This document shows, one piece after another, positions 52,770-63,040 of a DNA stretch of 64,000 bases. This DNA comes from Calvatia gigantea (taxonomy: Eukaryota; Basidiomycota; Agaricomycetes; Agaricales; Lycoperdaceae). The stretch is taken from the NCBI GenBank assembly GCA_025093985.1, contig JACAAK010000010.1:893501-957500 (forward strand). The letters run 5' to 3'. The number at the start of each line of letters is the position of its first letter. The first letter of the stretch is position 1. The notes under the pieces were generated by a model. It saw only the letters and a list, made by a program, of their open reading frames with translations. It was not told the DNA's origin and made no database searches. A program made the translations under genes and the position numbers.

Positions 52770-54600
52770 ATGATGAACGAAGTTGTCAAAGGACTCTGGC
52801 TCGGGGATCTCCCCAGCGCTATGGATGTTACTGAACTCAAGGCAAACAAGATCTTTAGCGTCCTCTCGGTGATGCGTGGGCGCATCGCAATTCACGAGGT
52901 GTGGACCTCACCACAAAGGGACTCATCCGCTAAAGCTCCTGTCCCCGTTGCAGACCTTCATCCAGCATCAGATTTCAATTGACGACACAGGAGGATGCGG
53001 ATATCCTGACCCATCTGTTACCCTCGATACACTACATTCAAGCGGAATTGAACAAGGGGAGGAATGTACTCGTGCACTGTCAGGCGGGCGTCAGTGAGTC
53101 ATAATCTGCTATAATTTCGCAAATCTGACAGAGAACAGGCCGTAGCGCGACGATCGTCGCCGCGTATCTGATGTATAGCAGGAATGTTGGCACGGAGGAA
53201 GCGCTGGCTATCATCTGCCAAGTTCGCCCGTTCATTGAGTACGTGTTTCTATACTTTGTACTGGTCCTGTAGGAGATAGTTCATACGTTCACCGTAGCCC
53301 CAACCCTAGCTTCCTGCGGCAGCTCGAAATATTTCACAAGACCGACCACAAGGTTTCTGGGAGGGAGACAGGGATCCGGCGGTTTTATCTTGCGCGTGCG
53401 GCAGAGAAAATGATTCGTATGTTGCGTTTGTTATCTTATCAGATTTCAAGAATTTGACCATCTGACTCTCTTCGACCAACTCCACTTCTCCAATTCCCCG
53501 CGTATTCCCTCTCAGACGCAGGCGGCGACGGTGCTAAATCTCAACTTGACATGCTCGCAACTTATCTACAGATGCCCAGCGAGTCCAACCCATCCACATT
53601 ACCAACACCTCGTCGATACGTCCGGTGTAAGAAGTGCCGTCAAGAGCTTGCTTCGCGTGAACACATGCTCGATCACGGCCAATTGGGGCCAGCTGCTGTT
53701 GCCTCTGCGACGCCTTCTCTTTCAAGGAGATCGTTGGCGGTGCAACAACAGTCATCTGGACAATCTGATACCTCTGTGAGCCCACCTACTAGGAGACCGT
53801 TGGAACCGAGGTCATTGTCTAGTGGTAGTGGGATAGACCCCTCAGCAACATCAACGATCGATTCAGCCGGAGCAGATGCTGAGAAACTTGGACCTGAGAC
53901 AACGTCTGTAGGTTTGGGAAGAAGAAACTGGGGAGCGGAGAGGTCAAGCAATTTGGCATCTGGGTTGGGGGGATCAACGGATTCCTCGTCGGAGTTCAAT
54001 GAAGAGTTGGGTACAAGCCAAAGATCTGGTGCTCGAGGAGGTAGAAAGACAGGAGAGGAGCCTTCGGCAATGGACACAGTATTGGCGCAACGGCCAAGAA
54101 CAGCCCACCTCGTTAGTCCCGCGAATCTAACCGCACAGTTGTACGCCAATCCCAAATTAGCCGCACTTCGGTCACCTTCCTTAAATCTGTCTACTGGCTC
54201 GCCATCCCAGGCACCTCTTTCTACGACATCCCCAGAACCCAAGCCACCCGTGATCAGCCCACCAATCATAGTAAACCCTAAATGCTCCGGTTATTTCGTC
54301 GAACCCGTACGTTCTTTAAATTTCTCACTTGGAAAATGACAAACTGAGTGCGATATCCATATAGATGAAATGGATGGAGCCGTTCCTACAGGAAGGTCAT
54401 CTGTCTGGAAAGATAACTTGTCCAAATAAGAAATGTGGTGCCAAGCTTGGAAACTACGACTGGGCGGGCGTGTGTTGTGGTTGTAAGGAGTGGGTTGTCC
54501 CGGTATGCTTCCGTTTCCTGTGTGTCTATCCGGTGATTAAAGGCGTTCTCTGCAGGGGTTTTGTATTAACCGGTCGAAAGTAGACGAGGTCGCCACTTGA
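52770..54600 (+). CDS. YVH1: Dual-specificity phosphatase with C-terminal zinc domain (Yvh1/DUSP12)
   Basis: Seven exons were traced (52770-52898, 52954-53093, 53139-53238, 53299-53416, 53516-54306, 54365-54502, 54556-54600). The phosphatase domain begins MMNEVVKGLWLGDLPSAMDV and carries the catalytic HCx5R loop as VHCQAGVS/RSATIVAAYLM, split by an intron. After FYLARAAEKM comes a linker of about 220 Ser/Pro-rich residues. The cysteine-rich zinc-binding part is RCKKCRQEL, ITCPNKKCGAKLGNYDW, CCGCKEWVVPGFCINRSKVD. Yvh1 releases Mrt4 during 60S ribosome maturation in the cytoplasm; the zinc domain is essential for this in yeast. One extra base at about 52989-52993 breaks the frame between ISIDDT and EDADILTHLL. 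Confidence 0.85.
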
Positions 54601-54803
54601 ATCGTCCCAAGAGGGTGTCTTTTTTTGGTAGAGCTGTTCTAATTTTAGCATCTGCCGTGGCAGACCTTTAGTCTAGCTGGGCGTGTTTTTGAGACGCTTT
54701 TATCCAAAGGGGTGTCTTGACCATGATTATTGACTTGGCATACCATTTGAGTATTCTTCATCCAACCATCATCGACCCTGTCAGTGTTGTTCTAGAAATT
54801 AAA

Positions 54804-56230
54804 ATGAGCCGCCACGGTCAGGTTGTCTTTGTCCCCTTCGACTCCGACCCCAGCTTTTCTTCACATATGGCTGCCACCGACCTCCCCACCGAGATCCTTG
54901 CACAAATATTGAACTGAGATATGACTACAAGAACCTGCCAACATTGAACAGCTCAAAAGTTGTTCGCTCGTACGTTCAAGCTGGCGCTTCCCCGCTCAAC
55001 GCGAGCTTTTCTCGTCATTCACCGTCTCTTCTCTGAATCACTCCGACACTCCTAATGGAATGCCGTACTCCATAATCGCCAAAGACGACAAGTTCTCGCA
55101 CATTGGTCCTGCAATTCAAACCCTCCGGGTCAGTCTCCGGTCCTCACCGCCAGAAGGCCAGATCGATTCTGATTTTCATTTATTCCTCCAACACCTTACG
55201 GAACCGAGGACCGTGATATTCACTGACGATGCTGCCAAAATTCTCTTCGACCGTGAAGTTCTTACTTTACCCATGCACACTGCCGTCCGGGGCCTGTTTC
55301 GGCTCCCAACCCTGGTCAATATCGTCATAAAGGCGGCTGGGTTTCCACTCGCTACGCTCTCATCTTGTCCTCACCTCCGGCGGCTGGTTTTATGCTCGCC
55401 CACCCTTGGCCTTCCACCAAACTGTGATACTTGGTATGACTTTAGGAAAGATGACCCAACGGAGAATAGTGCAGCCACCAAGATCCGTATCAGCGAGTTG
55501 GCTCTCTTCGGTGATTCAGAGTTTTCTGGAGGGCTCGCAACTTGGCTACGCGACCCCAAAAACGGTATCTCCTCAAAGGAGATTAGATCTGCAACCCTCC
55601 AATTCCATTCTGATGTGCCCACACAAACAGGGAAAACCCTTTTCTGTAATTTCCGTCACCTTCCAGCATCTTAGGGCACACTTCAAAGCTCTGAAACAGG
55701 GTGAGGTCGCCTTTTCCGTTGGCTGATGTCGGCTGTTGACGAGATGTGCAGGAAACTGGATACTCCCGAATTTATCAGTTACAATCATTCCGATAACCGA
55801 CATCCTCTCCCTCATTGATCTTCGCTCATTTCAGCTCGATTATTCAACGACGGGTCAATTATACGAGGATACGGGACAAAACTTCGTACTTCTGATCATA
55901 CGCTTCACTGATCCCGCTCTTGCTTAATCTACCCCATCCAAACCTGCTTAAAATTCTCGAAATCTATATGATGACGCCCACTAGCTCTTTGTCGGGACCC
56001 GAATGGCAAAAAATGCCCAGGGGTGGCAAGGGTTTTTCTCCCGTTTGGACAAACATTGACGGGATAGTAGAATCAAGGTTCACTGGACTTGAGCGTTTCG
56101 CGGTATATATACCGTATTTGAGTCATGAGGAGGTGCTGAAGGCTTTCCGGAAGTGTAGCCAAAGGGAATTATGGGTCGTGCCCCTACTATTGACTGAAAT
56201 GATTCAAATTGTATGCATTGTTTCACTCAA
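54804..56230 (+). pseudogene. F-box protein gene, disrupted
   Basis: An N-terminal F-box reads DLPTEILAQILN, then LKSCSLVRSSWRFPAQRELF, the signature of the large basidiomycete F-box family. The following sequence has leucine-rich-like character (HIGPAIQTLRVSL, LFRLPTLVNIVIKA, CPHLRRLVLC, FGDSEFSGGLATWL, DILSLIDLRSFQL, FTGLERFAVYIPYL). The frame breaks right after ILN (stop at 54915-54917). It needs further changes around 54915-54960, near 55672 and near 55925. With at least three breaks and no consistent introns, I read it as decayed or badly assembled. Confidence 0.55.
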
Positions 56231-57045
56231 TAGATGAGTTGTTCTGAGTCTTGTCGAGCAGTTGACGTGATTGATCCGATATTTTCCCCCGGACTGCGAC
56301 CGATTCATCATGCATCATTGCCGACCCCGCCCTCCAAGTGGAACGGCCACCTCTTAAGCTCGCTGCCCGATTACGGGGATTTATCCTCCAACCCAATCCA
56401 TTTTCTCCGTCGAAAGTTGAAGCCGATATTGTCGAAGGCGATGTGTTGCCCGCGGATAGACGACGAAAGGTCCGGACTGAGCGTTGAACATACTTACCAC
56501 TTGGGTGACAACGCCATCCATCATCAAGAGACGTTCAGTGCGTTCAGTTCCTAGGGAAAGAGATAGATTGATACACGAATTGTTGGCTACACCGATGGCA
56601 TGTCTGCATAATATACAAAAAAGGAAGGTATACTACGCGTTCGGGACAAATGATTTTCTTCAGAAAAGTGCTGTGAGTCGGGGTATCGTAAAGAAAAAGG
56701 AAAAACACGGAATGAGTGGTGAGCAGATTGGTGTTACAAAGGGTGGGAAGCATTTGGCTACAGTGAGGGGTAATTTTTGCAGGTGGAGGCAAAAACGAAA
56801 ACAAAGTGAAGTGAAGAGAAGAATGATGATAAAAACGAGGAGTTTAATAAATCAAGGCCATGGAGACGAGGTGAATATCTTCGGGCCTGGTTGCGAGGGG
56901 GTCGAAAGTATGATGCAAAAGCAAGAAAAAGGAGGGGGGAAGGAGATCGTTGCAGGTATGGGAAAAAGTGGATCTCGGAAAGCAGCTGGGGTGCCTTGGC
57001 AAAAAAAGTGCACAAACTCATGGTTGAGCGTATCAAGGGCAAGCA
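56231..57045. other. Intergenic, convergent 3' flanks
   Basis: No gene recognised between the broken F-box gene and the C-terminal exon of the phosphodiesterase gene. A plus frame at 56484-57074 is purine-rich and lacks support. Confidence 0.45.
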
Positions 57046-60000
57046 TCACTTCTTTCCCTTTGATTTCCTCCTAAGTTTCGACCTTGATCTTGACCTGGCA
57101 CTCTTCCTCCCATCATTCTTTTCCTTCGCGACCAACATCATGCGTTCCTTCTCCTCTTGCTTGATCAATTCCCTCCTGATCCTCTCCCTTGTCTCTTCAT
57201 CCCTCCTCAACTCCTCTTCTTCCCTTCTCCTTCTCTGTTCCTCGGTCTCTCGCATCTTTGTTATACCCTTCAGCTTCCCTTTGGGGGTTGGAGAACCAGA
57301 ACGATTGAAATCTCCACTCTTGTTCCCTGGGGATCCGGTTTGTTGAGGTGGTGTTTGCGGGTTCAGGTTATTCAGAGCGGCGGAGGCGAGCCCCGCGGGT
57401 ATACTCTCGGAGTTCACATCGGTTGCATCTTCGCGCTGATGCGCCCCTACTCCATTGGACTCTGGAACGTTATCTTCTTCATCTTCACTTTCCTCCGCCG
57501 CAACAGCTCTCGAACCTGTTCTGGAACTTGTCTCTGCATTCCCACCCTCACCATTACCGCCCATACTCATACTTCCCCATCTTCCCCTCCACCTCTCGAT
57601 AGCACCTTTAGCATCTTCCACAGTCCGTACCTCTCTATCCACGTCTAGAGGCACAGGTTCCCCAGAACACCACGATGCACGGTTGGCATGTTGACTTGCA
57701 CTGATCCCACTAGCGGTAGCAGTAGAAGCGATACCACCCGGTGGGGCATTCACGGAAGCAGAAGACGCATTATTCAACACGTTACTTGATTTCTTCTTCT
57801 TCAAACTCCCTACTCCTAACCCACGTTCAATAACCTTAAGGAAATCATTGCGGTGTGCCTGGGCGTCTAGTTTATACGCATCTTCCTCGGTTATGATTTC
57901 GGTCTCGCCAATTGAGTCGTATTGGTCTTGATTTTGAGAAGGTGAGTCGGATGGGGAGATGGAAGGTGTGCTGGAATGTGACTGTAATCGTGACTGTGAT
58001 AGTAACCGTGCCTGTGCAGCATGGAAACTCGTCGCCGATTCGGCTGTTGGTGGTGGTGGCGGGGGTTGCAACGCAGCAGAGGTCGGAGAAGTAGGGTACG
58101 GGAAGCGATACCCATCCAAGTGTGCATGTTCCTCTTTGCGGTTACATGAATGCGGGGGATGCGGCGGAGGTGGTGGTCGCTGCGTTTCTTGTGACCCAGG
58201 AGAGGAGGCAGCTACGGCATCCGAGGAAGATCCCATACTCGTATTGGAATACGTTCGACTTGACAGCGGTAGTGGTCCACCTGCTGCTACTACAACTGAG
58301 GCCGCAAACGATACGAATACCGCCTCCTCTAGACAACGAAGGTGATAACACACCTGGGCCTACTGCCCCACCCCCTACGTTCCCGCTGCTAGAACTAGGC
58401 GCCCGACTGGTCTGACGCCGCCCCGGTCCACTTAAAGCGGACCCAGGCGTACTAACTGTATTCATTCCAGTATCCCTAGTTGACTTTGGCAAAGCAAGCC
58501 GGAAAGCAGTCGAGTAATCATTCTCGGTTGGATTCAGGATACGTGGAGAAACTGGGTTTGACGCGGATGAGGATGATGAAGATATTGAGGCCGGGCCGTC
58601 ACTAGGAGTTGCGGATATAGGAGTCGGGCCTGGAGAGGAAGTGTGGGAAGAATGCAGTGGGGACGTTATGCCGTTGGGGGGTTTGTTGGGGGTGGTAGTG
58701 TCAGTGGGGTTGGTGTAGTTCGATAAAGGTGTCGCTGTCGAGTTTTGTCGTGTCACAGGGACAGAGGAGGGCGCGGAGGAGGAATGTGGTGATACCGAAT
58801 TAGTTGATCCGGGTGCGGACATGCCAGCCGAGGAAGATGACAAAGGTTCTACTATGGCCGCTTGTTCTTTCAATTCCTTTAGTATCCGTTCCCATTCTCT
58901 CAGGTTTTCAGCGCATTGGTAACTGTACTGTCTCAACTCTAAATGTCAAAAAAAAATTGCGTTAATTACCAACTCTAGGATAGGAGCAATAAACAAGATC
59001 ATACCGGGAATCGCAACCGTCGTCAGATCAACCAAGGGCTTCGCAATATTCCGTGAGAAAAACACTTGCGAATTCGCCTCCGCGAGAGGGCTCATTCGAG
59101 GGATTAACGCTGTGCCGAAGCTGCAAGAAATTCTCAAATTTATATTGACAGGCCCATTCTTGTTGGAGTGCGGATGCCCATTGTTTTGAAACCGAGGATC
59201 GGTCGACACTGATCAGCAGAAATATCTCAGCATCAATCCCTCAGGTCAAATATAGAGGAGACGCACGGGGTTACTGATATCGGCGTTTTTCAACAACAAT
59301 TGGCAGATGAATGCTTGTCTTGAACATTTCGTTGCCTGCCATTTGACGATCCCGTTCGACGATTCAGTTGTCCCATCCAATATCTCCGCGAAATCCTTCA
59401 TGAAGGCTTGATGGACACCCATATCAGTTGCGAGCACCGAACTCTTTAGAATCTTGCGAAAAAGGGCTCCTGGTCACCATGAAACAAACAGATTAAGCAA
59501 ATAAATACACAAAAAATGAGGGGCAACGACACACCAGTTTGAGGGTCATCCAACAAAACACCTAACCCATGATGTCGCATGGTTGTCAACAACAAAAAGC
59601 TATGCAACTGCTCTAGTGCGGATTGATTATCATATACCTGCGAAAGCGGAGCTTCTGCAGTGTTGCTGACCCACCCCACATCAAAGTCAAAACCTAAGTT
59701 CAAAACCTTTGCAACGACACGCACCATGAAGGGATTGTTAAATCCCGGATGCGCTACATCGTGCCCAATAGCGGCCAGATAAAGCGCAAAAATCTCATGC
59801 GGAGTTAAGCAAGTCACCAACGCGCCAGAATCTTGGGTTCTAGTCGAAGACCACATGCCAATTCCACCAGGCGCGTCTGCCTCGACGAGGAGCAGTGATA
59901 CGGGTGGGACCATGCCCGCAGAACGTAGGTAGCAGTGGATGGCTTGCAAAACGTCGACGGCATGTTCGAAGTTATGATAATGGTTTTGCCAACGGTAAAG

Positions 60001-60674
60001 TTGTCGGATGTGTAGGATGAATCGAGGTATTACGTCTGAAGTTCAAGGGTGCCTCTAGTTCAAATTGCTACGATACGTGAGTACAATGGGGGACGTACCC
60101 ATGTCCACTTTAATCGCATCCCTCATCCCCTCAATCCGAAAAAGCACCTGGAAGAGAAACAGGACACATGCAAGAACTTCATGTTCTGGCATGCGCAATG
60201 GCTCAAAATACCACGACTCGAGACTCTTGAGCAGCCTCACACGATCCTCATATGACAACTCTGGTGGATCACTGCACCGAAAAAAAATAAAGAGGATATT
60301 CAGTCAATTTTTGGAACCACAACCATGACAAAAAAAGGGAGCGTACTTTTGTGCAACATTGTTCTCAACCAGCCTCAACGACTCACGATACATTGTTGTG
60401 AGCAATTCTGCATATTCCGTCCTGCCAAGGGAAAATAAATAAATGATGACGATAATAAATAGGATTTCACGGGCAAATAGGACTGAATATGAAGAAGCAC
60501 GCACTCGATAATGGTATCTGAACTTGTACTATCTAGCCATCCCTGCCCCTGGGACTGATAACGCATCGCCAGATGAAGGCCGCCGACATCTGCAGAGCGT
60601 CTCCTGAGAACAGCATCGCTTACGTCCATATGAGATTGAGTATTAGCATTCTGTTGAAGGGGAGAATTGGACAT
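57046..60674 (-). CDS. PDE2: Class I 3',5'-cyclic-nucleotide phosphodiesterase (Pde2-like)
   Basis: Hydrolyses cAMP and so damps protein kinase A signalling. The first exon starts MSNSPLQQNANTQSHMDV. Later exons give RTEYAELLTTMYRESLRLVE, LSYEDRVRLLKSLESWYFEP, and the catalytic domain: HNFEHAVDVLQAIHCYL, LYLAAIGHDVAHPGFNNPF (the metal-binding HDxxHPG), LTTMRHHGLGVLLDD, LLLKNADISNP, VSKQWASALQQEWACQ, ALIPRMSPLAEANSQVFFSR. The catalytic metal ligands are present. One extra base near 59112-59120 breaks the frame before ALIPRM. The final exon adds about 600 Ser/Pro-rich residues with a very basic end (RSRSKLRRKSKGKK), far longer than yeast Pde2. The tail changes frame again near 58330. The last helix of the catalytic domain is ELRQYSYQCAENLREWERIL. 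Confidence 0.82.
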
Positions 60675-60840
60675 TAGGTGAGAGGTGTGTAAGCGCAGAG
60701 GCTGGGAATCTGCTGGTATAAGCAGATAAGTGGCAGCGGTGGCTGGGTGTTGTCTGTCTCCACCTGGCCCTGAACTTCTTTCTCACGTGGTTCACGCGTG
60801 GCATTGCCCCGAAAGAACCACCATCAAACAAACAAACATG

Positions 60841-60847
60841 AAAAAAA
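60841..60847 (-). terminator. RNA polymerase III terminator (T7) of the tRNA gene
   Basis: Seven T on the minus strand immediately after the tRNA 3' end, the standard Pol III stop. Confidence 0.8.
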
Positions 60848-60945
60848 ACGTCACCTGAGCGATTCGAACACTCGCGGTCAAAGACCAACCGCTGAACAGC
60901 TACCGTGGTAGCAGGCGATCCCGTTAACCACTCCGGCAAAGTGAC
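60848..60945 (-). tRNA. tRNA-Ser (GCT) with short intron
   Basis: The acceptor stem GTCACTT pairs with AGGTGAC (one G-T), followed by discriminator G. The anticodon stem ATCGC/GCGGT encloses a loop CTGCTA...A with anticodon GCT. It is interrupted after the base 3' of the anticodon by an intron of about 15 nt (around CCACGGTAGCTGTTC). A long variable arm (GGTC TTT GACC) is typical of tRNA-Ser. The T arm is GAGTG-TTCGAAT-CGCTC. Internal A and B box sequences (TGGTTAACGGG and GTTCGAATC) are visible on the minus strand. It lies about 170 bp upstream of the phosphodiesterase gene, on the same strand. Confidence 0.85.
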
Positions 60946-62087
60946 CTCACATTATCCTTACATTTTCAAGACTACAACCAGCTCTCAGGGCCGTCGCCTG
61001 TCACTCGTTCAAATCACCACTTTAAAATCCCTGCAATCTGCGAAATCCATAGCCCAGTCGCCTGAAACACCCCCCAGAACCCAGGTTTTCCACCCCTATT
61101 TTGGATCTTCCCTGTCTAAAATTCAACTCCGCCCGGCATGCCACTTGAATTCCGGGTCTCTTCTCAGAAAGGCGACAAATATCGCAAGCAATTATGGAAA
61201 GTTGTCCACGAAGTCTATCATATCATATCATATCACAATCACACCACGTTGCGATAACGGCCTTCAGCCACGAGGCTAGCCGAATCTCTCGGCCACTGCC
61301 TCCCACGAAATAGGGATGACGTGATAAATACCGCCACCGGGGATTCGAAAAAATGAAAACGTTCCTTCTAGAGGGGAATGCACCATTCGTCGTGTTTCGT
61401 GCTTTGTTTCGGTAATTTGGCGCCGGACCGGCCAGCGCGTGGACGCACGTCACCTCATTTCGGGGATACCGTTAAGAGTTGAGACTCTTCTATCACTCCT
61501 CGTCTTCACAGAAATCCCCTAGTCATGCCCTTCACCGCCAATCCCCATTAACATGGAACATGGGGTGGCCCAGAACCCCTCCTTCAACAAGGCTGACGTA
61601 TGTCCGACATATGTACTATGATGTAGTACCATCGCAACCAATTTCACGGGGAATTAGTCTATCTTCACTTCGTGGTACATCCTCACTTCGGGAATTGCTA
61701 CACCTTCACTCCGTTGAAACTGACGTCCGTCCGCCACGCTAGCATGATGTCGACTATTCCAGCGACATTTCACTGAAAATTGGCTGCCCTTCACTAGAAC
61801 CATGACGCAAACCTACTGGCAACAACCCGAAACGCCAACTTCCGTTGGCTGGGTGGACGGGCAGACGGACTGCACCATTCGCGCACGCTCCAGGTTCCAT
61901 GCTCCAAGCGTGCCAGGAATGTAAGCAACCTGCACGTCCAGTCGGAAAAATTAAACATGGTAGCCTGCCGCTCTCAATACGTCCAACCGCCGAGGATTCT
62001 GAAACTATTCCGCTCGAAACTCTTCAGGGAACCTTGCCACCCTCCACCGGCAGCTCAACCACACTTCTTTCACCATGGCCCAAGTAT

Positions 62088-62095
62088 TGACGTCA
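62088..62095. promoter_or_regulatory. CRE palindrome TGACGTCA, site 1
   Basis: Perfect 8-bp CREB/ATF-type site in gene-free DNA, the first of four within 850 bp. Confidence 0.4.
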
Positions 62096-62406
62096 GTTCT
62101 CATCTCAGAGACGGAAGTTATTTGCGAGCCGTGTGTCGTGTGGCGATATCTACTTTGACCTTTCCCCGTATGTAACAATGTGCCAGTATCTATTCCCTAA
62201 ATGACATTGGACCCATTTATGTCTAGCCTCATGCACGACCAAGAATCCTCAAAACCAAGAATCTACGCCACAACAGAACAGGTATGGACCGAACGGCGGC
62301 AACCTTCTCAAATCTACTTATGTACTATCACGTTTCGGAGGCTTCGACACCTTCTCCCTTACTCTCACAACTCATATTCACTTTCCTCGAATCACAGCTC
62401 AAATAC

Positions 62407-62414
62407 TGACGTCA
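62407..62414. promoter_or_regulatory. CRE palindrome TGACGTCA, site 2
   Basis: Perfect 8-bp site just before the first unit of the tandem duplication. Confidence 0.4.
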
Positions 62415-62604
62415 ATGCAATCTCAAGGACCTTTGATTAAGAAACGAAGTTCACATAGCGTGTCCGTCTTGCGTGAATAAGGTGCTACAATGGGAGTGCC
62501 CAAAGCCCTCACACCTGCACACCCCCAACCCTATCTAAAACGCTTAAGTTTGTTCCGCCACTTAGCACATTCGCATCAGCGTGTCGTCATGCTCGCTGAA
62601 ATTT

Positions 62605-62612
62605 TGACGTCA
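62605..62612. promoter_or_regulatory. CRE palindrome TGACGTCA, site 3
   Basis: Lies inside unit 1 of the tandem duplication, followed by GCGGCCA. Confidence 0.4.
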
Positions 62613-62922
62613 GCGGCCAAGAAACGGGAGGCACTTGTTCGATGTATCCGCTTTCGACCCCTTCTTTCTATCCTGGACAGTCCAGCTGGTAGCTTTGTAG
62701 CCGAGACACGACGGGACCTGCAATTACATGTTAATGTACATCGCAAAAACCTTTGATTAAGAAACGGTGGCCCACTTAACGTATCTATCTCGCGTGAATA
62801 CGTGCGAGTAGAGCTGCGATAAGGATACCCAAAGCCCTCGTACCTGCGTGCATCCAACCATGATTGGAAAGCTATAGCTTGTTCAGCCGCTTAGCACAAT
62901 GTCATCATGACCGCTAAAAATT

Positions 62923-62930
62923 TGACGTCA
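62923..62930. promoter_or_regulatory. CRE palindrome TGACGTCA, site 4
   Basis: The same position in unit 2. The octamer is unchanged although the surrounding unit has diverged. Confidence 0.4.
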
Positions 62931-63040
62931 GCGGCCAGGACATCGGGAGGCATTTGTCCAGTGTATCCGCTTCGATCTTTTTCTTTTCTGTCCTGGACAG
63001 TTCGCTGGTGATTAGCTGCCGAGACGACGGGACGCGCAAG

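Larger units (their letters stand above)
60946..62430. other. Gene-free region with simple duplications
   Basis: Only short frames. It contains scattered partial repeats (for example two forms of a CAATTTCAC/GACATTTCAC...CTTCACT block around 61640 and 61760) and the first CRE palindromes. Confidence 0.45.
62431..63040 (+). repeat. Tandem duplication, two units of about 310 bp
   Basis: Unit 1 (about 62431-62747) and unit 2 (about 62748-63040) both begin ACCTTTGATTAAGAAACG. They share CCCAAAGCCCTC, TTGACGTCAGCGGCCA(A/G)GA, GTGTATCCGCTT-type and TCCTGGACAGT blocks and end near GCCGAGAC.CGACGGGAC. Identity is roughly 75 percent. No coding potential is evident. Confidence 0.7.

Noticed and set aside
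53673..54269. 198-codon minus-strand frame opposite the YVH1 linker exon
   Set aside because: It mirrors the Ser/Pro-rich coding exon on the other strand and has no domain; open antisense frames are common opposite such sequence.
56484..57074. 196-codon plus frame before the phosphodiesterase tail
   Set aside because: It partly overlaps the minus-strand last exon, is Lys/Gly-rich from a purine-rich stretch, and shows no domain.
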